Source: Thioalkalivibrio sp. (lineage in GTDB: Bacteria; Pseudomonadota; Gammaproteobacteria; Ectothiorhodospirales; Ectothiorhodospiraceae). Taken from it: 36,919 nucleotides of DNA. The stretch is taken from assembly GCA_011389655.1 (NCBI GenBank), contig JAABTX010000025.1:1-36919 (forward strand), given 5' to 3'. Of this stretch, positions 22,595 through 30,716 are shown one piece after another. The position numbers were made by a program, and so were the translations under genes. Numbering within the stretch: position 1 is the stretch's first letter; the number at the start of each line of letters is the position of its first letter. The notes beneath the pieces are model-generated. The model was not told the DNA's origin and ran no database searches. It was given only the letters and a program-made list of their open reading frames with translations.

Positions 22595-24037
22595 TCAGCG
22601 CTCGAGACGGAATTCTATCGGAACCCTCACCTCGAGCAGGTTGGTCCCCAACTCCGGCGGGATCGCCGGCAGCGGCTGCGCGCGTCGGATCAGGTGCTCG
22701 ACGGTGTTGTCCAGTAGCGTGTGGCCGGAGCTTCGCACGATCGCGTGGTTCACCACCATGCCGTGGCGGTTCAGCGTGAATGCGAGCCATACGGTACCTT
22801 CCTCACCGCGTCGCTGGGCGATGCGCGGGTAGTCCTTGTGCCGGTCCAGCCAGTCCCTGAGCGCCGCAAAATACCGCTCCTCGGCTCCCGCGACCTCACG
22901 CGTCTCCGGGGCGGGTTCCTGCGCGGGTTGATCCGGTACCGCGCCCGCGTCGCGAGCGGGCGCGACCTCTGCCGCGGTCTCGGTCGGGGGCGAGATCTCC
23001 CGGGCGCCGGTCACGGTCTGCGGCGCCAGCTGGGCGCCTTCGAAAGACGGAATCGTTTCCGTGTTGGCGGTCGGGGGCATCACGGCGGCGGATTCCCGCG
23101 CGCCGATTGGAGCTGCCGCGAGCGGCACCGGATCCGCGGTCACCGGCGATGCCGCCCTGACGGGTACGTCAGCCGCGACGGCGGCCTCCGCGATATCCGC
23201 AGCCGCGGTGGTTTGCACGGGTTCCGCCGGCAGTGATTCCAACGGAGGCTCGGCAGCCGCGGACGCAGCCGCTGGCAACGGCTCGTCCGCGGACTCCGGC
23301 TCGTTCGCTGTGACCGACTCGACGGGAAAGGCGGGTGGCGCCAGCGCAGGCTCCGGTACCATCGGTGCGGCCCCGAGTTCCGGCTCCACGGCGGCGGCCG
23401 TCTCGACCGGCGACGGGGACAGGGAGGCCTCGGATGCGGTGGGCCGCGGCTGGACTGCGAGTTGAGGCTCGAGCGCGGGGAGCGTCTCGAGCGGCGCGGT
23501 GGAGGATCCGCCGGCGGGCCGGGCTGGCAGGTGTTGTGCCGCGGACGGTTGGAGGGTCAACGTAGTGTCGGTGGTGGGGAGGTGGGGTGTTGCGGCGGTT
23601 GCCGGCGGCGATGGTTCCGGTGCCGGACTCGCCCCCACCAGCTCGGCGACGGACTCCGTCTCGCGGGTGGGGGAGACCTCCCGAGGCGCCAGCGACGGCG
23701 CGGCCTCCACCGCGACCTGCGGGGCTGGTTCCGGGACGGGCACGGGGCTGGCCGTAGCCGCCGGCGCTGCCTCGGGCGGGGGATCCACAGACGGCACCGG
23801 GGCGGGCGGAGCCGGCACGGCAGCGCCTCCCGGCGCGGTCGGGTCCTCGGGCGCGATCGCCTGGATGGCCTCGCGAAACCCGGGAAACAGCGTGACCTCG
23901 AGGCCGGCGGGGTCGCCGGAGGCCGCCTCCCGCGATTGCTCTTGCAGCAGGCTCATCAGGATTGCGGCGAGGGCCAGGTGTGCCAGCAATGCGAAGACCA
24001 GGCCCGTCAGCCAGTGTCGAAGGCTGGGGCCGGTCAT
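22595..24037 (-). CDS. TonB-family energy transducer with very long Pro/Ala-rich linker
   Basis: A 480-residue protein. One N-terminal transmembrane helix (about residues 10-29, GLVFALLAHLALAAILMSLL) anchors it. A long region of about 50-375 is rich in Pro, Ala, Glu and Val and should span the periplasm. The C-terminal TonB domain (about 385-480) has YFAALRDWLDRHKDYPRIA, GEEGTVWLAFTLNRHG and the LPAIPPELG and VRVPIEFRLER ends. It passes energy from the ExbB/ExbD complex to outer-membrane receptors. Total length is roughly twice that of E. coli TonB, all of it in the linker. Its ATG overlaps the stop of the upstream exbD by four bases. No TonB-dependent receptor gene is in the window. Confidence 0.88.
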   Translation of the reverse strand: MTGPSLRHWLTGLVFALLAHLALAAILMSLLQEQSREAASGDPAGLEVTLFPGFREAIQAIAPEDPTAPGGAAVPAPPAPVPSVDPPPEAAPAATASPVPVPEPAPQVAVEAAPSLAPREVSPTRETESVAELVGASPAPEPSPPATAATPHLPTTDTTLTLQPSAAQHLPARPAGGSSTAPLETLPALEPQLAVQPRPTASEASLSPSPVETAAAVEPELGAAPMVPEPALAPPAFPVESVTANEPESADEPLPAAASAAAEPPLESLPAEPVQTTAAADIAEAAVAADVPVRAASPVTADPVPLAAAPIGARESAAVMPPTANTETIPSFEGAQLAPQTVTGAREISPPTETAAEVAPARDAGAVPDQPAQEPAPETREVAGAEERYFAALRDWLDRHKDYPRIAQRRGEEGTVWLAFTLNRHGMVVNHAIVRSSGHTLLDNTVEHLIRRAQPLPAIPPELGTNLLEVRVPIEFRLER

Positions 24038-24456
24038 CGGTCGGGGAGGGTCAGCAGTTCCAGTCTTTCGATTCCCGACGCGCGCAGCCGCTCCATCACC
24101 TCGACGACTCGGATGGCCTCCGTGCGCCCGTCGGCCTGCAGACGGACACCCGGACCGTCGCCGGAGGCGGTTGGCCGGTTGCCGACCAGGACCTCCAGCT
24201 CTGGCAGAGTTACTGATTCTCCTTCGATCGCGAGACGGCCATCCGCCCCCATGAAGACGGTCAGGTCGTCGGTGTGCGGATGGCTGCCACTCGCGGACTG
24301 CACCGGCTCGAGTTCGAAGGGCGCCTGGATGCTCAGGTGTCCAGTGATCAGGAAGAAGATCAGCAGCAGAAACACGATGTTGATCAGCGGCAGCACACGG
24401 GCATCCTCGTCCGGGACCCGTTGCTGGCGGCGGAAGAAGCGGCCGTCGCCGATCAC
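24034..24456 (-). CDS. ExbD-like protein with Asn in place of the membrane Asp
   Basis: A 140-residue ExbD/TolR family protein: a short cytoplasmic N-terminus, one helix (about 21-40, VLPLINIVFLLLIFFLITG) and a periplasmic domain with LRASGIERLELLTLPDR at the end. In ExbD and TolR the helix normally carries an essential Asp in a P(M/L)IDV motif that takes part in proton flow. Here it is PLINI, with Asn26. The gene overlaps its neighbours by four bases on each side, so all three are coupled. The partner ExbD upstream keeps the Asp. A mixed dimer is likely (inference). Confidence 0.85.
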   Translation of the reverse strand: MIGDGRFFRRQQRVPDEDARVLPLINIVFLLLIFFLITGHLSIQAPFELEPVQSASGSHPHTDDLTVFMGADGRLAIEGESVTLPELEVLVGNRPTASGDGPGVRLQADGRTEAIRVVEVMERLRASGIERLELLTLPDR

Positions 24457-24860
24457 GGTTGCGCGTCCCGGACCAGGGAAAGGTTGACCGCGCCGGTCTC
24501 CGCCAGTCGGTCGAGCACGGCCACGGAGCGCTGGAGGCTTACGCCGGGCGCGGGTTTTACCAGGACCGCGGTGCCCGGCGCGGCGGCCACCCTGGCGGCC
24601 ACCCGTTCGATGATGGTGGCTAGCGGGAGCGATTCCCCTGCGAACCGCAGACCGTCGGCACGCAGCTCCACCAGCAGGGCGCCTTCGACCGAGCCGCCCG
24701 CCCCGGCGGTGTCGGCAGACGGCGCCGCGAGCTCGATGGCACGCCAGTCCACGAAGCTGGAGGCCAGCATGAAGAAGACCAGCAGGATGAAGACGACGTC
24801 GATCAGTGGAGTCAACCCGATCAATGCGCGCCGGCGAGTCCCTTTGACGATCATGGCCAT
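24453..24860 (-). CDS. ExbD biopolymer transport protein
   Basis: A 135-residue ExbD protein with a basic N-terminus and one helix at about 15-36 containing LTPLIDVVFILLVFF, with the conserved proton-linked Asp21. The periplasmic part includes VLVKPAPGVSLQRSVAVLDRL and ends GAVNLSLVRDAQP. Length is normal. The next gene, a second exbD, starts four bases before this one ends. ExbB lies upstream, separated by about 250 bases, so this gene may have its own promoter or be in one long operon. An ATG at 24854 is an alternative start. Confidence 0.88.
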   Translation of the reverse strand: MAMIVKGTRRRALIGLTPLIDVVFILLVFFMLASSFVDWRAIELAAPSADTAGAGGSVEGALLVELRADGLRFAGESLPLATIIERVAARVAAAPGTAVLVKPAPGVSLQRSVAVLDRLAETGAVNLSLVRDAQP

Positions 24861-25112
24861 GCGCGCCGCCCCAGAGGAGGAAGATCGGTCACGTATCGCC
24901 CGCGCTCCCCAACCCTCCCGCGCAAGCGGGAAGGGAGTATTCCGTGCGCGCTGAGCGCGAGGTTCAGGCTAACTGTCATGGCGCGCGGCGGCGACCCCCG
25001 AGGATGAAGATGTGCGCCACGGAAGACCCGGAAGGCCACGGACAAGACGTGAATATGCTTCGTCCCATGAAGGCCCCTGCGCTTGCCGGGGAGAGGAGAA
25101 ATGCGCGGCGTG

Positions 25113-25838
25113 CTAGCGGCCGGCGTTGGCATCGGCGAGCACCTCGTCCGTGGGCGGTGGTCCAGGCCTGCTGCGCACGGATCCGCGGGACAGGTCGTCC
25201 GTGAATACCCGGGTCACCAGGTCATCCATGCGGTGGCCCAGGCGCTCCACGCGTGCCTCCAGCCAGTTCAGCAATGCGACCACCGGGATTGCGACTGCGA
25301 GGCCCACCGCGGTGGTCAGCAGGGCCTCCCAGATACCCCCGGACAGCACCGCGGCGTCCACCTGAGTGCCCGCCAGTTCCAGGGCCTGAAAGGCCTTGAT
25401 CATTCCCAGCACGGTACCGAACAGGCCCAGCAGGGGGGCCAGGGAAGCGATGACCTCCAGTGGCCGGAACCCGCTGCGCAGGCCCTGCAGCGCCACGTTG
25501 CCGTAACGGACCATCTCATCGCGCACCCTGGGTTCGGGCAGGCCCAGACGAACGCCGCGCAGGCCCCGGGCGAGAAGCTGTGACGCGGGATCGGGCGAGC
25601 GTTCCGCGCGTGTGATCGCTTCGTGCAGCCTGCCGTCGCGGTACAGGGCGAGGGCCTTCTCCGCCGTGCGCCGGTGGCCGACGCGCACGCTGGAGAAATG
25701 CGCCATCTTTGTCAGGATGATGGTGAGTGCCAGCACCGACATCCCCAGGAGGATAACGACCACGGGACCGCCCAGCTCCAGGAAGGTGAGCAACCGATCC
25801 CGGCCCCAGGCCAGTGCGGTGAACTGATCGAACATCAC
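25113..25838 (-). CDS. ExbB/TolQ/MotA-family proton channel protein
   Basis: A 241-residue membrane protein of the ExbB/TolQ family with three helices. The first is at about 23-46 (LGGPVVVILLGMSVLALTII). The second and third are at about 128-150 (EVIASLAPLLGLFGTVLGMI) and 168-193 (GIWEALLTTAVGLAVAIPVV). The Gly-Leu-Phe-Gly-Thr-Val motif and Thr-Thr-Ala-Val-Gly-Leu motif are diagnostic. It forms the channel that holds the ExbD dimer and drives TonB. Two ATGs are adjacent at the start (25838 and 25835). It is the first gene of the exbB-exbD-exbD-tonB set. Confidence 0.92.
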   Translation of the reverse strand: MMFDQFTALAWGRDRLLTFLELGGPVVVILLGMSVLALTIILTKMAHFSSVRVGHRRTAEKALALYRDGRLHEAITRAERSPDPASQLLARGLRGVRLGLPEPRVRDEMVRYGNVALQGLRSGFRPLEVIASLAPLLGLFGTVLGMIKAFQALELAGTQVDAAVLSGGIWEALLTTAVGLAVAIPVVALLNWLEARVERLGHRMDDLVTRVFTDDLSRGSVRSRPGPPPTDEVLADANAGR

Positions 25839-26292
25839 AAACCTCGCTTGTCAGCGTGCAAGACCGCGCCCTTGTGGCGCCGGCGCGAGAAGGGCCGGGA
25901 ACGACGGCCGGGATCGGCGCCGCGTGCCCGCCCCGGACCTGCCCGGCAAGCGCGGGAGGGGGTGCATTGCGCGGGGCGGCGTGTATCGCGACGGTTGTGG
26001 CCCCCGCGCTACAGGCGCTGCCCGGACGGATCGACGGCAAGTTTATGGGTAACGGCCGGGACCAACAAATGGGCAGGCCGGTGCCTGCAGGCCCCTGTGG
26101 CACCCCGGGTCGCGGATTGCGCCAGGAGCAGCGCGAGACAGGCGACCGTGGAACGCCCGCACGCCGGATGGACTATCCTCCCGGGATGGCGAAGAGGTGG
26201 CCCGGTGTCTTCGGGGACGGCGCGCGCCGGCGCCTCGGACAGACTCCGGTCGGCGCGTTGGAGCGGGGGCGACGGTGGCATCATCCACAAAC
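25839..26292. other. Divergent intergenic region, no gene seen
   Basis: These 454 bases lie between the divergent exbB gene and the methionine-core coiled-coil gene. Short frames here lack ribosome sites and recognisable content. I see no clear iron-box, repeat or hairpin. Both promoters should be in this stretch. Confidence 0.4.
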
Positions 26293-26799
26293 ATGCCGCA
26301 GGGGGGGATGACCCGGATGGGCCGGATGGCCCGGGTGGTCGGCATCGGCGTGGTACTGGCCGGTGCGGCGCTTGCCTTCGCGGGAATGGGGCTGTTCATG
26401 TACCAGATGGGCCGGGACATGAGCGCGATGACGGAGGCCGTCGGCCAGATGGGTCGGGACGTGTCATCCATGACCGGCGACATGGAGTACATGGTCGGCG
26501 ACATGGACCGGATGGCGGACAGCATGGTGCAGGGCCAGGCCAGCATCCTCGATGACCTGGGCCGGGTCCGCGTGCGCACCGAGCTGCTGGCGCGGGACAT
26601 GCACGGGATTCAGACGGACATGCACGACATGACCATCAGCATTCGGGGGATGGCGATCGACATCCGGGGCATGGACGATTCGACCGGCCGCATGACGCGG
26701 GCGTCCGGCGTGATGTCGGACTCCATGAGCCGAATCTCGGTGGACATGGACCGGATGACGCGGCCGGAGAGCCTGCCGCCGATGTCGCCGTTCCGTTGA
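26293..26799 (+). CDS. Membrane-anchored coiled-coil protein with methionine core
   Basis: A 168-residue protein I do not recognise. One transmembrane helix lies at about 14-37. The rest is a predicted coiled coil in which the a/d core positions are mostly methionine. In the first half they are Met43, Met46, Val50, Met53, Val57, Met60, Met64, Met67, Met71, Met74 and Met78, spaced 3-4-3-4 without a break. A second unbroken run goes from Met103 to Met155, with Ile at some positions. In total 27 of 168 residues are Met. Asp often precedes Met (GDM, RDM, VDM). Possible roles are oxidant scavenging or soft-metal binding at the membrane, but this is only suggested by composition. Starts at ATG 26308 or 26317, after the GGGGGGG tract, are also possible. 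Confidence 0.75.
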   Translation: MPQGGMTRMGRMARVVGIGVVLAGAALAFAGMGLFMYQMGRDMSAMTEAVGQMGRDVSSMTGDMEYMVGDMDRMADSMVQGQASILDDLGRVRVRTELLARDMHGIQTDMHDMTISIRGMAIDIRGMDDSTGRMTRASGVMSDSMSRISVDMDRMTRPESLPPMSPFR

Positions 26800-26919
26800 G
26801 GGGCTGCAGAACCCGCAGGGACGCAAGGGCCCATCAGCGGTCTTCGCGGGCGCTGGAGCGTCCATTCGCGGACTCGTGTGGCCAGGGTCGCCGGCTGAGC
26901 CATTCGGCGGCGCGGGCGT

Positions 26920-27387
26920 TCAGTGACCGCTGCCGGTCCCGGTGGCGGCGGTGGGCAGCGGGGTGAAATTCAGCACCGCCGCGAACTCCTCGGGCGTAAA
27001 CAGGGAGGCCACCAGGGGCAGGAATTCCTCGTCCTCGAGCCGCGTGTGGTCGCGCAGTATCCGGGCAAAGGCGTCCAGGTCGTCCGCAGGGGTATCCGCG
27101 TGCATGCCGGTGGCGAGGGCCCGGAGCGCCCCGTGGTCCTTTCCGAGCCGCATGCACAGGGCGAAATGGGTCTTGTCGCGCTTGAGCAGGGGGGCGAACA
27201 TCGTCTGCTCTTCGTGCTGAAGGTGTGCCTCCAGCTCCTGCGCGTAGTAGTCCCTGACCAGCCGGATGCCCTCGGCGCGGCTGGCGTCGCTTCCCTCGGC
27301 GGCCAGGGCCGCGATCCGCTCGGAAAGGGCCAGTGCCCGTTCGTGTTCCCGGTGCAGCATCTCAAGTTCGGGGCGATCGTCGGCCAT
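26920..27387 (-). CDS. Hemerythrin-like HHE-domain protein
   Basis: A 155-residue four-helix protein of the hemerythrin HHE class, expected to bind a di-iron centre. Candidate ligands are His12/His15 (MLHREHERAL), His55, His58 and Glu59 (ELEAHLQHEEQTMF), His85 (GKDHGALRAL) and His114 with Glu118 (LRDHTRLEDEEFLP). It may sense or scavenge oxygen, nitric oxide or iron. GGAGGAAA precedes ATG 27387. It appears to be a single gene, facing the coiled-coil gene on the other strand. A longer upstream frame is not supported by a ribosome site. Confidence 0.88.
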   Translation of the reverse strand: MADDRPELEMLHREHERALALSERIAALAAEGSDASRAEGIRLVRDYYAQELEAHLQHEEQTMFAPLLKRDKTHFALCMRLGKDHGALRALATGMHADTPADDLDAFARILRDHTRLEDEEFLPLVASLFTPEEFAAVLNFTPLPTAATGTGSGH

Positions 27388-27666
27388 GGGTTTCCTCCGC
27401 CAAAACTGCGATGATAGCAACTCGACCCGCCGCGGCGACCGCGGTCTCCGGATTCCCCGTGCACCCTCGGCACGATGCACTTCGTCAGACCCCTGGCCAG
27501 CCTGCGGTTGCTCGATGGACGCGGGGCGCCCGCCTGCGCTCCATCGGCATCGAGCGCCCCGCGTGCCCGGATAGCATCCTGCGTCGGCGACATCTGTGAC
27601 ACACATCAAGACGTAGCGACGTCCCCGCGCAAAGAATGAATCCACAGCCCATGGAGGCCTGAAGAC

Positions 27667-28098
27667 ATGCTGGATGTCAGTGACATCATGACACCGAGAC
27701 AGAACCTGGTGGTCATGCGCCCCGAGTCAACCGTCGAGGAGGTCCGGCGGGCAATGGCCGCCAACAAGATCCGACACCTGCCGGTGCTGGACGGGGCCGG
27801 CACCCTGGTCGGTCTTGTGTCCCAGACCGACGTGCTGGTGGCCGGCAATGGCGAAGCCCGCGTGGTGCGGGAGATCATGATCCGGGATCCCGAAACCGTC
27901 GACGAACGCGAAAACGTACGGCATGCCGCGCTGCTGATGGTTCGCCGCAAGCGCAGCTGCCTGCCGGTCACCCGCGAGGGGGAGCTGCGCGGGATCGTGA
28001 CCGACTCCGACTTCCTGGGTGTGGCGATCACCCTGATGGAACAGTCCGAGGCGGTGGAACCCGACGCCGAGGACTTCGAGAGCCCCGACGAGCTGTAG
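27667..28098 (+). CDS. CBS-pair domain protein
   Basis: A 143-residue protein consisting of two CBS motifs. The first is DVSDIMTPRQNLVVM to LVGLVSQTDVLVAG (about residues 3-60). The second is VREIMIRDPETVDE to LRGIVTDSDFLGVAI (about 67-119). An acidic tail follows. It resembles the other CBS protein at 13282-13740 in layout but differs in sequence. GGAGG lies about ten bases before the ATG. It lies upstream of proV, which has its own degenerate CBS-like C-terminus, but a 240-base gap with a hairpin separates them. Ligand is probably an adenosine nucleotide. Confidence 0.88.
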   Translation: MLDVSDIMTPRQNLVVMRPESTVEEVRRAMAANKIRHLPVLDGAGTLVGLVSQTDVLVAGNGEARVVREIMIRDPETVDERENVRHAALLMVRRKRSCLPVTREGELRGIVTDSDFLGVAITLMEQSEAVEPDAEDFESPDEL

Positions 28099-28105
28099 CC
28101 CTCCG

Positions 28106-28135
28106 CTGCCGGGAGGAGCCCGCATTCCCCGGCAG
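28106..28135. terminator. Hairpin after the second CBS gene
   Basis: CTGCCGGG (28106-28113) pairs exactly with CCCGGCAG (28128-28135), eight bases after the stop. No T-run follows, so its terminator role is uncertain. Confidence 0.35.
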
Positions 28136-28338
28136 TTCGCCCGGGTTTATCCGCGGGGGACGCCGGTGCAGGCATCGCCCGGAGCCGCGCCAACCCACGG
28201 GAGTGGCAACGCGCAGAGATACCATCCGGGAGGGTATCCGGCGGGCCCTCCGCAGGACATGTGTTAGGGTATCAGCGCGTCCTGTCCCGAGCGCGGGCCA
28301 TGTGGCGTACCTGTCAGGCAACAGAGGATGCTTGTAGC

Positions 28339-29565
28339 GTGATCCGTGCAGAGAACGTGACCAAGATCTTCGGGTCCGATCCCGAATCCGCAATCCCGCT
28401 CCTCGAAGAAAACAAGACCAAGGACGAGATCCGCGAACTGACCGGGCAGACGGTCGGTGTGAACAAGGCCAGCTTCGACATCCAGCAAGGCGAAGTCTTC
28501 GCAATCATGGGTCTGTCCGGATGCGGCAAGTCGACGCTTATCCGGTGCATCAACCGCATCATCGACCCCACCGCAGGCCATATCTTCTTCAAGCATCCGG
28601 AGCGCGGGGAGCTGGACATCACCGAACTCGACGAGGAGGGGCTGCGCGCGTTGCGCAAGGAGAACATGAGCATGGTGTTCCAGCACTTTGCCCTGCTCCC
28701 GCACCGCACCGTGCTCTCCAACGTCGGGTACGGACTGGAGATCCAGGGGCGCCACCGGCGGCAGCGGCGGGAGGCGGCGCAGCGCGTGCTCGACATGGTC
28801 GGACTGGGTCCGTGGGGCCGGAGCTATCCCTCCGAGCTCTCCGGTGGCATGCAACAGCGTGTCGGGCTCGCCCGGGGCTTGGCGACCGACGCCGAGGTGC
28901 TGCTGATGGACGAGCCCTTCTCGGCGCTGGACCCGCTGATCAAGGTCGACATGCAGCAGGAACTGACGCGAATACAGCGGGAGCTGCACCGGACCATCCT
29001 GTTCATCACCCACGATCTCGACGAGGCGATGCGCATCGGCGACCACATCGCGATCATGGAGGACGGGCAGATCGTGCAGATCGGCAGCCCCGAGCAGATC
29101 CTGGTCAACCCGCGCACCGAGTATGTGGCCAAGTTCGTGGAGCACGCCGATCCCACGGGCGTGATCACGGCCTCCACCATCGCCATGCCGCTGGACAGCG
29201 ACGAGTTCCTGTCGGCGGGCGAGCGCGACGGGATTTCATATCTTCACAGGAAGGACCTCCCGCACGTCCGTTACGGAATGGACCGGGATAGGCGCCTGCA
29301 CGATGTGCAGATGGATGAACAGGATGTGCCCGTGCGGCGTCTCGAGGAGGTCCTCGAGGATGAGGACGCGCGCCCGGCGGCGTCGGGACGGACCGGTGTG
29401 GCGCTGACCTGTGGCGAGGACACGGTTCTGCGCCAGATCCTGCGCAGTCGTCTCGTGTCAACCCTGCCCGTGGTGGTGACCAACGGGGACGGGCGTGTCC
29501 TCGGGCTGATCGACGACCCTGAGCTGATCAACGGGATCCTCGAAAAGCGCGGGCAGATATCCTGA
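28339..29565 (+). CDS. proV: Glycine betaine/proline ABC transporter ATP-binding subunit
   Basis: A 408-residue ATPase of the ProV/OpuAA type. Its N-terminus has the family's NVTKIFG and an extended segment with LTGQTVGVNKASFDIQQGE. Walker A is MGLSGCGKSTLIRCINR, the signature is ELSGGMQQRVGLARGLA, and Walker B is VLLMDEPFSALDPLIK, followed by ITHDLDEAMRIGDHIA. The C-terminus holds a CBS-like region (TCGEDTVLRQILRSR, then VVVTNGDGRVLGLIDD), the part that senses ionic strength in this family. The start is most likely GTG 28339 because VIRAENVTKIFG is where homologues begin and AGAGG lies upstream; ATG 28300 would add 13 unrelated residues. It heads proVWX, importing compatible solutes under osmotic stress. 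Confidence 0.93.
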   Translation: MIRAENVTKIFGSDPESAIPLLEENKTKDEIRELTGQTVGVNKASFDIQQGEVFAIMGLSGCGKSTLIRCINRIIDPTAGHIFFKHPERGELDITELDEEGLRALRKENMSMVFQHFALLPHRTVLSNVGYGLEIQGRHRRQRREAAQRVLDMVGLGPWGRSYPSELSGGMQQRVGLARGLATDAEVLLMDEPFSALDPLIKVDMQQELTRIQRELHRTILFITHDLDEAMRIGDHIAIMEDGQIVQIGSPEQILVNPRTEYVAKFVEHADPTGVITASTIAMPLDSDEFLSAGERDGISYLHRKDLPHVRYGMDRDRRLHDVQMDEQDVPVRRLEEVLEDEDARPAASGRTGVALTCGEDTVLRQILRSRLVSTLPVVVTNGDGRVLGLIDDPELINGILEKRGQIS

Positions 29566-29658
29566 AAACCGCGACCGGGGGCTTCAGCGTAGCCGCGATC
29601 CGGACGCCGCCGTCGGTATTCGACGCCGATCATTCAGCAGACCATAGGCAGCCATCGC

Positions 29659-30555
29659 ATGGGTGAACTGTTTGAATTCCTGCACGCGTTAATGAACGAC
29701 CCGTTCGGGTTCATCGACCTGCCGATACGCCAGGCCATCACGGACGGCGTGAACTGGATCGTCGCCACATTCCGGGACTTCTCCCGCACCTACATCAGTC
29801 CGCCGGTGCGAGGCGTGATGAATGGCGTGCAGTGGGCCCTGGATTCGGTGCCGCCGGGGATCTTCATGCTGGCGACCTTCATCCTCGGCTGGTGGGCCGC
29901 CTCCTGGCGGGTGGGCGTCTTCGGCGTGGTCGCCTTCGCGCTGATCGGCTTCATGGGCGTGTGGGACCAGATGATCATCACCCTGTCGCTGGTCGTGACC
30001 GCGGTCTTCTTCTGCGTACTGCTCGGTCTTCCACTGGGGATCCTGAGTTCGCGCAGCGACCGGTTCTACGCCTTCATGCGCCCGGTGCTCGACATCATGC
30101 AGACCACGCCGCCCTTCGTGTATCTGGTGCCGGCGGTGATGCTGTTCAGCATCGGCAACGTGCCCGGACTGATCGCGACCATCGTGTTCGCGATGCCGCC
30201 CGTGATCCGCCTGACCAATCTGGGCATCCGCCACGTAAATTCGGAGTTCATCGAGGCGGCGCTGGCCTTCGGTTCCACGAAACGCCAGATCCTGTGGAAG
30301 GTGCAGTTCCCGCTGGCGATGCCGACGATCATGGCCGGGTTGAACCAGACCATCATGCTGTCGCTGTCGATGGTGGTCATCGCGGCCATCATCGGTGCCG
30401 GCGGGCTTGGGCTGGAGGTGTACGCAGGCCTCGAGCGGCTGAACATCGGCCAGGCCTTTGTCGGAGGTATCGGCATCGTGCTTCTGGCGATGGTGCTGGA
30501 CCGGATCACCCAGGGGTTCGGGGAGAAGGCACCGGGCGTGGGCGACCGCGACTGA
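29659..30555 (+). CDS. proW: Glycine betaine/proline ABC transporter permease
   Basis: A 298-residue inner-membrane permease of the ProW/OpuAB type. A long N-terminal segment (about 1-60) precedes the first helices (about 66-110). The core has PLGILSSRSDRFYAFMRPVLD and TTPPFVYLVPAVMLFSIGNVPG. The EAA loop that docks on the ATPase is EAALAFGSTKRQILWKVQFP (about 201-220), and GAGGLGLEVYAGL follows. It lies 93 bases after proV and 161 bases before proX on the same strand. The ribosome site is weak. Confidence 0.93.
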   Translation: MGELFEFLHALMNDPFGFIDLPIRQAITDGVNWIVATFRDFSRTYISPPVRGVMNGVQWALDSVPPGIFMLATFILGWWAASWRVGVFGVVAFALIGFMGVWDQMIITLSLVVTAVFFCVLLGLPLGILSSRSDRFYAFMRPVLDIMQTTPPFVYLVPAVMLFSIGNVPGLIATIVFAMPPVIRLTNLGIRHVNSEFIEAALAFGSTKRQILWKVQFPLAMPTIMAGLNQTIMLSLSMVVIAAIIGAGGLGLEVYAGLERLNIGQAFVGGIGIVLLAMVLDRITQGFGEKAPGVGDRD

Positions 30556-30716
30556 AGGCCGGATCCCGGAGCCCGCAATCCAACAACCACCCGCTGCAAG
30601 GAGGTGATTGCCACCGCTGAGTCCATCCGGAGAACGCGCCCGTTCCGGGCCGCGTGTCATGCCTCCCCAGGAGGTACAGCGGAAACCGTCAGATTCGCAC
30701 AATAATGGAGAACCCA

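Noticed and set aside
28261-28338. Upstream start for proV at ATG 28300
   Set aside because: The extra residues do not resemble ProV, whereas GTG 28339 begins exactly where family similarity starts.
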